A stretch of DNA of 59,025 nucleotides. Source: Spirochaetia bacterium. GTDB lineage: Bacteria > Spirochaetota > Leptospiria > Turneriellales > JAOUOS01. The translations under genes were made by a program, and so were the position numbers. Location of the stretch: contig JAOUOS010000017.1 in the NCBI GenBank assembly GCA_029880285.1, positions 1-59,025 on the forward strand. The letters are read 5' to 3'. Under the pieces are notes generated by a model that saw only the letters and a list, made by a program, of their open reading frames with translations, searched no databases and was not told where the DNA came from. This document shows positions 8,266 to 16,440 of this stretch, one piece after another; the first letter of the stretch is position 1; each line of letters opens with the position of its first letter.

Positions 8266-8299
8266 GTATTAATCCTGAAAATCCTGTTAATACTGTCTA
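8263..8299 (-). repeat. Right inverted-repeat arm bounding the GxxExxY gene
   Basis: On the minus strand it reads TAGACAGTATTAACAGGATT, TTCAGGATTA, ATACATG and overlaps the gene's start codon. It matches the left arm at 7879-7905 in inverted orientation, with a tandem 10-base extra unit. Confidence 0.75.
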
Positions 8300-8317
8300 C
8301 TCTTATCTACTCTTCCC

Positions 8318-9874
8318 CTAAAGAGTTTTTAATACAACAAGTGTCATATCGTCATGCTGGGGGGCGCCTTCAGAAAATGTGTCAAGATCTACAATAAGTT
8401 TATCTACAATTTCTTTCGCGTTGAAAGGAGCGTATTCTATTATTTTTTTTCTAAGTTTATCTAGGCCAAATTCAGCTTCCTTTAGGTTTCGCGCTTCGGT
8501 AATTCCGTCTGTGTAGAAAACTACCATATCTTCTGGTTCTAATTCTAATTTAGACAAGCCGTATTCATTATCTTCGTCAATACCCATGGGTAATCCCGAT
8601 AATTTTGTGACGGTGCATACTTTTTGTCTGGCGCGGTATAAAAAGATGGGACCGTGGCCGCCATTGGTAAACTCTAATGACCTGTCATTAGAGTCATAAA
8701 CACACATCATAATAGTAGCGAACTTGTCTATGTGAGATTCGGCGCACATCACCTTGTTTATAGCTGTTATAATTTTGTCGCCGCGGGTAAATTTAAAAAG
8801 TTTTAAATAAGTTGAAACCACTGTTTTAATTAAAACCATAACCAGTGAAGCAGATATTGATTTTCCCGATACGTCTGAAATTAAAACGGCCAGCCTATTG
8901 TTATCTAGTTCTTGAAAATCATAATAGTCACCGCCTACGCCCTTAGCTGCGCGCATAAATCCTTTAACTTCGTATTTATCAGTTTTTAAAAATTCCTGCG
9001 GATTCATCCCCTGCTGAATTTCTTGTGCCTGCTTTATCTGCTCGTCTAAAACAAGCTGTTCGGCCTCGGCTTCTTTGGCCTGTTTTAATCCCGTGGTCAT
9101 TTGGTTAAACTGATCTGCCAGCATACCCAGTTCATCTTTACTTTTTACGGTAACTTTATAATCAAGATTACCTTCACCCACAATTTTAGCGCCTTCTGAA
9201 AGCTGTTTAATGGGCTTTACTATAAAATGACTTAAAAGCAAAGCGCCTAAAATTCCAATGCCCCAAAAAAGAAGTCCCGTGTAAACTAACGCGTTTCTGT
9301 TTTTTTCTACTGTTTTTTGAATAAATTCATCAGAAAACGCTATTTGAACAATGCCCAGTAAAGGCGGGTTTGGTTTTATAAAAGGATGATACACGGCCTG
9401 ATGAAAAACATCTATGTTTATTTTTGCCTTTTCAGGATACGGGAACTGTTTTTTAATAATTTCTTTTGTTTCTTTTTTCTTAAATTGTTCCCATAAATCT
9501 TTAGATGCGTTTTGCCAGATATTTGATAAAACTTTTTCTTCTTTATCATAGGGTTCAACGTAAATTTTAGCGGCCGGATTTTTTGTGTCGGCGTTTAGTA
9601 TGGTGCCGTATACAAAGCCCGTTGTTTTTGAAGCAAGCTGAAGACTGTCAAAAAGAGCCAAATCGTCTTGATCTAAAAGGGCTCGGGCGCCCAAATAAGT
9701 AAGGCTGGCGGCTTCGCCCTCGGCGTTTTTTAAAACATTTTCACGCAATATTTGCGTTTGCTGGTTTAAAACAAAAAAACCAATACTGAAAATAACAATA
9801 CTAATTAAAATTAGTATTAAAAGAAGAACCTTGGCTCTTAACCCCGGCTTTAATTTAGACTGTTTGGCGGCCAC
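8318..9874 (-). CDS. HAMP domain, SpoIIE-type serine phosphatase (RsbU-like), membrane bound
   Basis: A 518-residue membrane sensor phosphatase. It has an N-terminal membrane helix (about 14-34), an extracytoplasmic sensing region, a second helix (about 195-215), a HAMP domain containing LSEGAKIVGEGNLDYKV, then a PP2C-type SpoIIE domain from about residue 290. Metal-binding and catalytic motifs are intact: GVGGDYYD, ISDVSGKS, VFYTDGITEA and HDDMTLVVL. Such proteins dephosphorylate anti-anti-sigma factors in partner-switching pathways; no STAS or anti-sigma gene is adjacent. The start is GTG. A TATAAA lies 10-15 bases upstream. Confidence 0.93.
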   Translation of the reverse strand: MAAKQSKLKPGLRAKVLLLILILISIVIFSIGFFVLNQQTQILRENVLKNAEGEAASLTYLGARALLDQDDLALFDSLQLASKTTGFVYGTILNADTKNPAAKIYVEPYDKEEKVLSNIWQNASKDLWEQFKKKETKEIIKKQFPYPEKAKINIDVFHQAVYHPFIKPNPPLLGIVQIAFSDEFIQKTVEKNRNALVYTGLLFWGIGILGALLLSHFIVKPIKQLSEGAKIVGEGNLDYKVTVKSKDELGMLADQFNQMTTGLKQAKEAEAEQLVLDEQIKQAQEIQQGMNPQEFLKTDKYEVKGFMRAAKGVGGDYYDFQELDNNRLAVLISDVSGKSISASLVMVLIKTVVSTYLKLFKFTRGDKIITAINKVMCAESHIDKFATIMMCVYDSNDRSLEFTNGGHGPIFLYRARQKVCTVTKLSGLPMGIDEDNEYGLSKLELEPEDMVVFYTDGITEARNLKEAEFGLDKLRKKIIEYAPFNAKEIVDKLIVDLDTFSEGAPQHDDMTLVVLKTL

Positions 9875-10030
9875 TAAAGACAGTTTATAAGACGATTTAA
9901 AGAAGAAAACTACTTTTTTATATAATAAACGACTTCTATATAGTTTTTAATTTATTCTTGTCATAACAATTGACGATTTTATTGTCGCTCAATTAAAAAT
10001 ATAACTGAACAAATGGGGGAACATTTAAAA

Positions 10031-10408
10031 ATGAAAAAAATATTCTGGTTGATAGTGATATGTATTTTATTAAATACTTACTGCGCAAATGGAACAAATG
10101 ATGATTCAAATATAAATGAGTCTGCCAATGTTTATTCCTGTAGTAATGTAACAGCAGATGGTTTTTCTACTTTTGGAGGCGCAAGTTTAACAACAGATAT
10201 TTGCTTAGAAGAGATGAGTGAAAGTGATTGCGTTACATATAGAAAGGGTACTTATTCTGCAGGTGCCTGCAGTTTGACTAATGCGGTTGGTAATTGTGTT
10301 TGGAATGAATATACAGTTATATATTACTCGCCTACGTTTGATGCTTCAACCGCACGAACAGATTGTGAAAGTTCATCTTATAACCCGGGTGTTTTTACTG
10401 AATTATAA
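10031..10408 (+). CDS. Small Cys-rich lipoprotein, unknown function
   Basis: A 125-residue protein with a short signal peptide ending in a lipobox-like LLNTYC, followed by an Asn/Asp/Ser-rich spacer and a domain with several cysteines that could form disulfides. I prefer ATG 10031, about 10 bases after GGGGGA; an ATG at 10013 adds six residues ahead of the signal peptide. I do not recognise a family. It precedes the DUF4215 lipoprotein pair, but a 278-base gap with its own promoter separates them. Confidence 0.65.
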   Translation: MKKIFWLIVICILLNTYCANGTNDDSNINESANVYSCSNVTADGFSTFGGASLTTDICLEEMSESDCVTYRKGTYSAGACSLTNAVGNCVWNEYTVIYYSPTFDASTARTDCESSSYNPGVFTEL

Positions 10409-10566
10409 GATTGATCTTTTTACCAGCTATATTAAAGAAGAAATTGGTAGCAGAGAATGACATTTGTCAAGAAAAATTTATGTAATAATATCTTAACTTT
10501 AGATAAATACAGGTTTATAAGTATAGGTATGCTTGCTTGCACTATTAAAAAGAAATTAATATATAC

Positions 10567-10635
10567 TTGACGGCACAAAAATTTTTATTATATTATACAT
10601 AAGTGTATTATATACAATGTAAGATTTGCATTGTG
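10567..10635 (+). promoter_or_regulatory. Promoter and leader hairpin of the first DUF4215 lipoprotein
   Basis: TTGACG (10567-10572), 16 bases, TATATT (10589-10594). Downstream in the leader, bases 10615-10635 form a stem (acaatg / cattgt, extended by wobble pairs) before the AGGAG ribosome-binding site at 10676-10680. The rest of the 10409-10686 gap shows nothing else. Confidence 0.45.
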
Positions 10636-10686
10636 GTAATATATTAAAAAAATCAAGAAAAATCAAAATAATTTTAGGAGAATTGT

Positions 10687-11592
10687 ATGAGAATAAAGAG
10701 TTTAATTAAAATAAGCGTTTTGTTATTGATAAGCTTTATGTTTATTAATTGCAATTTAAACGTAGATGATAACGTGTTAGATGATTTAAATCAGGGAAAT
10801 GGTGAGCTAACATATGGCGCCTGTGGTGACGGCGTACAAAACAAGGGTGAAAGCTGTGATGATGGTAATACAGTTAGCGGTGATGGCTGTAGTGACATAT
10901 GTCTTAGTGAAGATTTTACGGGTTTAGGGGCAGAAGCCGGTTTTTGGACATCAGGATGTCAAATAGATACTTGGGATGAATGGGATCAAGCAACGAATAG
11001 TTATGTCCCTGTTTACAGATCAAGAGATACAACCTTATATTTTGATGGCACAACATTTATCTATGAAGAATTAGAGTGGTATGCTGATGCCTGTGGCGCG
11101 AAAGGTACCCAGCATTCTGGTCATAGAGTAAGGGGTGATTACACTATTTCTAGCACAACAAAAACGGCATTAGGCTTAAATGTAACGTATGATTGGGATA
11201 ATGTTACAAATACTGATATTGTTCAAGCCTTTTTAAGCGGTGGTTCTTATAACGCGTATGATTTAGATGTTACGTTTCGTTCTGTAGATATATTTACTGA
11301 TGATACCACACAAATAACTGATATAAATACTGATTTTCCTACGGAATGCGGCGGTAATTTTGTGGTATTAAAGTGGAACGCTGTTGATGAAACATGCGCC
11401 AATGTTTTATTTATGAAAGATGGTCAATATGACGGTCCAGAATTAAATAAAACCATGCTTATGATAATGAGCATAGACGGCGGTGTTCTTAAAATGGGCG
11501 CTGACTATAATTTAAATGGTGATAGAATTGATACTTATACAACCAGACAAGAATATATCAATGACGACGATTCTATGACCAAAGTAAACTAA
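10687..11592 (+). CDS. DUF4215 (myxo Cys-rich repeat) lipoprotein 1
   Basis: A 301-residue exported lipoprotein. The signal peptide ends at lipobox FINC (around residue 22). One DUF4215 Cys-rich repeat follows (CGDGVQNKGESCDDGN… GDGCSDIC, about residues 56-84). The rest is a conserved C-terminal domain with four cysteines, starting GLGAEAGFWTSGCQ. AGGAG sits 7 bases before the ATG. The C-terminal domain and the 3' terminator are shared with the next gene, so the two arose by tandem duplication. The function of the C-terminal domain is unknown to me. Confidence 0.82.
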   Translation: MRIKSLIKISVLLLISFMFINCNLNVDDNVLDDLNQGNGELTYGACGDGVQNKGESCDDGNTVSGDGCSDICLSEDFTGLGAEAGFWTSGCQIDTWDEWDQATNSYVPVYRSRDTTLYFDGTTFIYEELEWYADACGAKGTQHSGHRVRGDYTISSTTKTALGLNVTYDWDNVTNTDIVQAFLSGGSYNAYDLDVTFRSVDIFTDDTTQITDINTDFPTECGGNFVVLKWNAVDETCANVLFMKDGQYDGPELNKTMLMIMSIDGGVLKMGADYNLNGDRIDTYTTRQEYINDDDSMTKVN

Positions 11593-11643
11593 GTATATTA
11601 TATTGTTCATTTTTTCTATCTATAAATTTAGATAGAACAATTA

Positions 11644-11685
11644 AAACGCGGGGTGAATGCAAGCATTTTCTCCGCGTTTTTTTTT
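11644..11685 (+). terminator. Rho-independent terminator after DUF4215 lipoprotein 1
   Basis: A long hairpin (aaacgcgggg … ctccgcgttt with an inner gaatgc/gcattt stem) followed by about nine T. Almost identical to the terminator at 13101-13140. Confidence 0.9.
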
Positions 11686-11754
11686 ATTGCAGTCAATCGA
11701 TTTTATATTGTAATATAATCACATATAGTGACGTATGAAGGTGTGAAAAATTAA

Positions 11755-11784
11755 TTGACAATGACTCTGTTTTTATAATAGTAT
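11755..11784 (+). promoter_or_regulatory. Candidate promoter of DUF4215 lipoprotein 2
   Basis: TTGACA (11755-11760), 18 bases, TAGTAT (11779-11784), then a leader of about 60 bases to the gene, which has GGAG before its ATG. Confidence 0.4.
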
Positions 11785-11850
11785 TCTACTATGAATGTAT
11801 TCATATCATGTACTGTTTTTGTTAGGGTATTTATACAATAGGAGTAATAT

Positions 11851-13068
11851 ATGAAAATAAAAATTTTAATCAAAGCTATTATGCCTGCATTGATGAGCTT
11901 TATTCTTTTTAATTGTAACCTGAATATAGATGAAAATGTGTTAGAACCGCAACAAGAAAGTATGTGTGGTGATGGCGTAAAAAATATTCATGAAGATTGT
12001 GATGACGGTAACACAATAACCGAATCTTGTGCTTATGGCGAGACCTCCTGTACGGTATGCGACGCCGCCTGCAATTCTGTCGCCGGCGCGGTATCTGGTT
12101 ACTGCGGCGACGGAATTATAAACGGAACAGAATCCTGCGATGACAGTAATACAATAAGCGGTGATGGTTGCAGCGATACATGTACAAATGAAAATTTAGC
12201 GGGTACTTGTGGTGACGGTATTGTACAGGCTGGTGAATCGTGCGACGATGGCAATGCAACCTCAGGCGACGGCTGTAGCGACATGTGTACGTTTGAAGAT
12301 TTAACAGGTGTTTGCGGTAACGGTAATATAGACGCAGGTGAATCTTGCGACGATGGTAATTTAATATCAGGTGACGGTTGCAGCGATATGTGTTTAAATG
12401 AAGATTTAACAGGTCTTGGAGTAGAAGCCGGTTTATGGACATCAGGCTGCCAAACAGAATCATGGGATGACTCTGGTACTACAGTTTACTATTCAAGAGA
12501 GAGTTCTTTTTATTTTGACGGTATAACATTCATATTTGAAGAATTACAGTGGGATGATTCAACATGCGGCGCGAAAGGTACGCAAGATTTTGGTAATACA
12601 ATAAGGGGTGATTACACTATTTCTGCCACGACAACAACTGCATTAGGTATCAATCTAACATACACCTGGGATGATGTAGCACAAACTGAAATTGTTGATG
12701 CCATTTTAAGCGGTAATACATATAACGCGTATGATATGGATATTACATTTCTCTCATTAGATTTCTTTTTAACAGATCAGGTACAAATAGATATGCTAAA
12801 TATATATTACGCGGCAGAATGCGGTGGTAACTTTGAAATAGGCTGGAACCATATTAATGAGACATGCGCTAATGCTTTATTTATTGATCCATATACGGGT
12901 GAATATGGTGGCCCCCAATTAAATCAAACCATGCTTACCATTATGAGCTTTGATGGTGATATACTTAGAATGGGCACTGACTATGATCTAAATGGTAATC
13001 GAATTGATATTTATACCATAAGACAAGAATATATTAATGAAGATAATGGTATGGCCAAAGTATACTAA
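11851..13068 (+). CDS. DUF4215 (myxo Cys-rich repeat) lipoprotein 2, expanded repeats
   Basis: A 405-residue paralogue of the preceding gene. The signal peptide ends at lipobox FNC (around residue 24). It then carries about four DUF4215-type Cys-rich repeats (about residues 43-175, CGDGIxxxxESCDDxN…SGDGCSDxC) against one in the neighbour. The same C-terminal domain follows, beginning GLGVEAGLWTSGCQ. The first repeat is aberrant and carries extra cysteines (…CAYGETSCTVCDAAC). Such repeats are common on surface proteins of myxobacteria and spirochaetes. Repeat expansion between paralogues suggests recombination within the repeat DNA. Confidence 0.85.
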   Translation: MKIKILIKAIMPALMSFILFNCNLNIDENVLEPQQESMCGDGVKNIHEDCDDGNTITESCAYGETSCTVCDAACNSVAGAVSGYCGDGIINGTESCDDSNTISGDGCSDTCTNENLAGTCGDGIVQAGESCDDGNATSGDGCSDMCTFEDLTGVCGNGNIDAGESCDDGNLISGDGCSDMCLNEDLTGLGVEAGLWTSGCQTESWDDSGTTVYYSRESSFYFDGITFIFEELQWDDSTCGAKGTQDFGNTIRGDYTISATTTTALGINLTYTWDDVAQTEIVDAILSGNTYNAYDMDITFLSLDFFLTDQVQIDMLNIYYAAECGGNFEIGWNHINETCANALFIDPYTGEYGGPQLNQTMLTIMSFDGDILRMGTDYDLNGNRIDIYTIRQEYINEDNGMAKVY

Positions 13069-13100
13069 GTAGTTTATCTACCAGTTAGATAGAACATATA

Positions 13101-13140
13101 AAACGCGGGGTGAATGCAAGCATTTTCTCCGCGTTTTTTT
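13101..13140 (+). terminator. Rho-independent terminator after DUF4215 lipoprotein 2
   Basis: The same hairpin as 11644-11685, with 16 of 17 positions paired including wobbles and a 2-base loop, followed by seven T. The duplication unit therefore included the 3' untranslated region. Confidence 0.9.
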
Positions 13141-13164
13141 TATAGATAGATGTAGAGAGCAATA

Positions 13165-13452
13165 TTACATGCCAGAAACTAATTTTTCGATCTGAAAATC
13201 TGGTTTGTTTTTTGCCAAATCATAGTTTGTTTGCAAATTTAACCAAAACTCAGGCGTTGTATCAAAAGCCTGTGAAAATAACCATGCGGTATCTGAAGTT
13301 ATACCTCTTTTACCTCTGATGATTTCATTTATTCTTTGAATTGATACTTTAAGATGTTTGGCTAATTCTACTTGTGTGATTTTTAATGGTTCTATAAATT
13401 CTTTAAGCAAAATTTCTCCCGGATGAGTTGGAATACGGTTTTTAGGTATCAT
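13165..13452 (-). CDS. higA: HigA-family antitoxin
   Basis: A 95-residue HTH antitoxin. It opens with the HigA signature RIPTHPGEILLKEFIEPL and an XRE-type helix-turn-helix (TQVELAKHLKVSIQRINEIIRG, residues about 30-51), followed by DTAWLFSQAFDTTPEFWLNLQ. It binds HigB and represses its own operon. It follows higB by 18 bases on the minus strand, the usual toxin-first order, with a GGAG-type ribosome-binding site (aaggag) before the ATG. Confidence 0.93.
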   Translation of the reverse strand: MIPKNRIPTHPGEILLKEFIEPLKITQVELAKHLKVSIQRINEIIRGKRGITSDTAWLFSQAFDTTPEFWLNLQTNYDLAKNKPDFQIEKLVSGM

Positions 13453-13470
13453 ATAAACTCCTTCTTCTAA

Positions 13471-13761
13471 TTAATGATAATCTGTTAATTTAACTTCAAA
13501 AGCATTATTTCTAAGCCACTTAAAAATAATACGATATTGATCATTTACTCGAATACTATAAAAACCAGATAAATCACCTTTTAATTTTTCAAGCATATTG
13601 CTAGGTGGAGCTTTTAAATCATAAAGCGATTGCGCGGCATTTATAAGGTCAAGTTTCATATGCGTCCGTTCAATAACATTATTAGGTATTCGTAGGATTC
13701 TTTTATTTTTATTACCATGAAATAAGTCCTCTGTTAATTTATCTCCAAACGAATTTATCAA
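13471..13761 (-). CDS. higB: HigB-family toxin (RelE-like mRNA interferase)
   Basis: A 96-residue RelE/HigB-fold toxin expected to cleave ribosome-bound mRNA. Family marks are the N-terminal MINSFGDKLTEDLFHG, the central KAPPSNMLEKLKGDLSGFYSIRVNDQ and the basic segment YRIIFKW. It is first in the higBA operon and directly precedes the antitoxin. It lies between the DUF4215 lipoprotein pair and a CTCTGTG repeat, at the border of the arsenosugar region. Confidence 0.93.
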   Translation of the reverse strand: MINSFGDKLTEDLFHGNKNKRILRIPNNVIERTHMKLDLINAAQSLYDLKAPPSNMLEKLKGDLSGFYSIRVNDQYRIIFKWLRNNAFEVKLTDYH

Positions 13762-13869
13762 TGTACTAACAATATAATAAGTTAATGGTTACACGGCAAG
13801 CATTAATGTAAAACACTTGAAACTATAAATTTTGATCGCACAAAGAAAAAGTGTTAAATTTATCCAACC

Positions 13870-13906
13870 CTCTGTGTGCTCTGTGTGCTCTGTGGCCTCT
13901 GTGGCC
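13870..13906 (+). repeat. CTCTGTG-type short tandem repeat
   Basis: Four tandem units of CTCTGTG(TG/GC) in the gap between higB and arsS. A diverged copy lies at 21755-21781, so the two bracket the arsenosugar-related genes. The remainder of 13762-14016 shows only an AT-rich upstream region with TATAAT at 13997-14002. Confidence 0.7.
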
Positions 13907-14016
13907 ATTTTTTACTAATTTCATTTAATAAATTTTTCATGCCTTATTGTCATTATTGTTGAAATATTTATTTTTTTGTGTATATTAAGAAGTAAATATA
14001 ATTGGCAGAGTTATTT

Positions 14017-16041
14017 ATGGCAGTTCATTTAGCAAAAGACAAAATTAAAACAATAAAAAGAAACCATCTAAATCTTATTCAAATTAATATGGGCAATTTA
14101 TGCAACCAGTCGTGTTCGCATTGTCACGTGGCAGCTTCGCCTTCGGGTAAAAAAATTATGAGTGTTAATACCGCTACGCGCATTATGATGAAAATGGCAG
14201 ATATACCCGTAGATAATGTAGAAATAACGGGCGGCGCTCCCGAAATGAATAAAAACTTAAAAAACTTCATAAAATATTTTCATTCTATAGGCAAAAATTT
14301 AACCGTAAGAACCAATTTAACCGTTTTAGCCGATAAAAAATATGCCGAATATTTAAAAATTTTTCCTGATTATAACGTAAATTTAACAGCTTCTTTACCT
14401 TCTGTTGATGCTGGTGTTACCGACAGCCAAAGGGGCAGGGGTGTTTATAATAAAAGTATAAAAATTTTAAAAGAATTAAATAAAATAGGTTATGGCACAA
14501 ATTCTTTAAAGCTAGATCTTGTTTATAATCCTGCAGGTGAAATACTGCCGCCGCCTCAAAAAGAAACTGAAAAATATTTTAAGGCGAAACTAGCAGAAAA
14601 TCACGGTATATCTTTTAATAAACTTTTAAGCATTGCTAATTTTCCCATAAAACGGTATAAAAATTATTTAAAGAAAAATAATACGTTTGAAAAATACATG
14701 AACATGTTAGATGAAAAATATAATCCCATGACAATTGAAAATTTAATGTGTAAAAATCTATTATCGGTAGATTACGAGGGATACGTATATGACTGCGATT
14801 TTTCTCAGGCTGAGGGAAATAAAATAAAAAATTATGAAAATAAAAAATTTTGGGAAATCGATTTTAAATATTTTAAATCTGAAATTATGTGGCGCAATTA
14901 CTGCAGCGCCTGTACCGCCAGCGAAGGCAGCGGATGCTTTGGTTCTTTAACAGTTGAAGGCAAAAATGGCAGCGGGTACACATCATGTAAAACTCTTGAT
15001 TTTAATAAAAATTCTAAAGAATATTACGGTGAAAAAATAAAAAAGTCTTCAGATTTAATTACCTCGGCTTGCTGCAGCGCCAATGATGTGCCTGAATATT
15101 TAAAAAATATTTTACCGCTTATTAACAGCGAAGTTACCGAAAAATATTATGGCTGCGGTTCGCCTTTACCTTATTTGTTAGAAGATCAAAAAATTTTAGA
15201 TTTAGGATGCGGCACAGGCAGAGATATCTATATCGCCTCAAAACTTACGGGAGAGAAAGGTTCTTGTTACGGTATCGACATGACCGAAAACCAAATTAAA
15301 ACCGCAAAAAAACATTTAAATGAGCACACAAAAAAATTCAATTATAAAAAACCTAATGTTAAATTTATTCACGATGAAATAGAAAATATAAATAAACATT
15401 TTAAAAATGAATCTATTGATATTGTTATCTCAAACTGCGTGCTAAACTTATTAGAAGATAAAGAAAGTGTCGTAAAAAAAGTTTATGATATATTAAAATA
15501 TGGCGGCGAGTTTTATTTTTCAGATGTTTATGCCGACAGACGACTTCCCGACAACGTAAAAAATGATTCTGTTTTACACGGCGAATGTTTAGGCGGCGCT
15601 TTATACGATTATGATTTTGAAAAAATGGCGGTTAGAGCAGGTTTTAAAGAACCTAGAGTTATATCAAAAAAAGAGATTGTAATTGATAATCAAGACATAA
15701 AAAAACTTATTAAAGACGCGCGATTTTTTTCAATTACCTACCGTTTATTTAAGATAAAAAATCTGGAAGAAAGATGCGAAGATTATGGGCATACTGTTTT
15801 ATATAAGGGGGGGCTTAAAGAATCTTCATCTGAATTTATGTTAGACGGCTCTCATGTTTTTTATGAAAATAAGCCCGAAAGAGTATGCGGCAATACGGCC
15901 CTTATGCTTGGCGAAACCCGGTTTAAAAAATATTTTGAAATTACAGGAAATTTTAATAAGCACTTAGGTAAGTTTCAAAACTGTTCCACGTTATCGCATA
16001 AAAATTCTGAAAAAAATACATCCGCGTTGTCGTGTTGCTAA
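14017..16041 (+). CDS. arsS: Fused arsenosugar radical SAM protein ArsS and arsenite methyltransferase ArsM
   Basis: A two-domain protein of 674 residues. Residues 20-340 are the ArsS radical SAM module (TIGR04167): CNQSCSHC binds the 4Fe-4S cluster, ITGGAPEM follows, and a Cys-rich end reads YCSACTASEGSGC. Residues about 345-674 are a complete ArsM-type methyltransferase: SACCSAN entry, YYGCGSPLP, SAM site LDLGCGTGRD, and arsenic-binding cysteines in SNCVLNLL and GECLGGALYD. It ends in Cys-Cys. ArsM makes dimethylarsenic and ArsS adds the 5'-deoxyadenosyl group, giving the arsenosugar precursor. I start at ATG 14017, 14 bases after TATAAT; an in-frame TTG at 14002 overlaps that -10. These activities are usually on separate proteins. 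Confidence 0.9.
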   Translation: MAVHLAKDKIKTIKRNHLNLIQINMGNLCNQSCSHCHVAASPSGKKIMSVNTATRIMMKMADIPVDNVEITGGAPEMNKNLKNFIKYFHSIGKNLTVRTNLTVLADKKYAEYLKIFPDYNVNLTASLPSVDAGVTDSQRGRGVYNKSIKILKELNKIGYGTNSLKLDLVYNPAGEILPPPQKETEKYFKAKLAENHGISFNKLLSIANFPIKRYKNYLKKNNTFEKYMNMLDEKYNPMTIENLMCKNLLSVDYEGYVYDCDFSQAEGNKIKNYENKKFWEIDFKYFKSEIMWRNYCSACTASEGSGCFGSLTVEGKNGSGYTSCKTLDFNKNSKEYYGEKIKKSSDLITSACCSANDVPEYLKNILPLINSEVTEKYYGCGSPLPYLLEDQKILDLGCGTGRDIYIASKLTGEKGSCYGIDMTENQIKTAKKHLNEHTKKFNYKKPNVKFIHDEIENINKHFKNESIDIVISNCVLNLLEDKESVVKKVYDILKYGGEFYFSDVYADRRLPDNVKNDSVLHGECLGGALYDYDFEKMAVRAGFKEPRVISKKEIVIDNQDIKKLIKDARFFSITYRLFKIKNLEERCEDYGHTVLYKGGLKESSSEFMLDGSHVFYENKPERVCGNTALMLGETRFKKYFEITGNFNKHLGKFQNCSTLSHKNSEKNTSALSCC

Positions 16042-16440
16042 AGAATATAATTATTAATTGGCTAAGTTTTATTTAATTTATTTTCTATACTGTTAAAAAT
16101 TTCTAATAATGTTATAAAATATGGTAATACCGAAAGCAATTGAATATTTGAAATTGTGAAAAATGAAATACTTTTTATTTTTTATGCAGGCAGTAGATAT
16201 GAGATTAAAAAAAAATAAATGGGAAGAGTATCTTTTGAAATTATTTCGACTGTCACAGAAATGAAAGACAATATCAAACAAATTATTTAAGATGATAAGT
16301 TTGGTATTAGAATTAGAATGCCCTTTTATAAATAAAAAAGTTGTTTCAGCTTAATTAATTTTTCTAATAAGTGTATTTTTATTATTATAATAGCAAATTT
16401 ATAAAAAATAAATATAAAAAAAACCTAATAAAATAATAAG
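16042..16440. other. Non-coding or decayed 400-base gap
   Basis: Very AT-rich. Short plus-strand fragments (for example ATG 16218 to a stop at about 16286, continuing in the same frame past the stop) look like remains of a small gene but are not convincing. TATAAT at 16386-16391 is the only promoter-like element, about 50 bases before the hybrid kinase. No terminator is visible after arsS. Confidence 0.4.

Noticed and set aside
13870..13906. Short tandem repeats resembling a CRISPR array
   Set aside because: Units are 8-10 bases without spacers, and no cas genes are present.
16093..16281. Minus-strand 62-residue frame after arsS
   Set aside because: Low-complexity Phe/Ile/Asn translation of AT-rich DNA, with no ribosome-binding site or family match.
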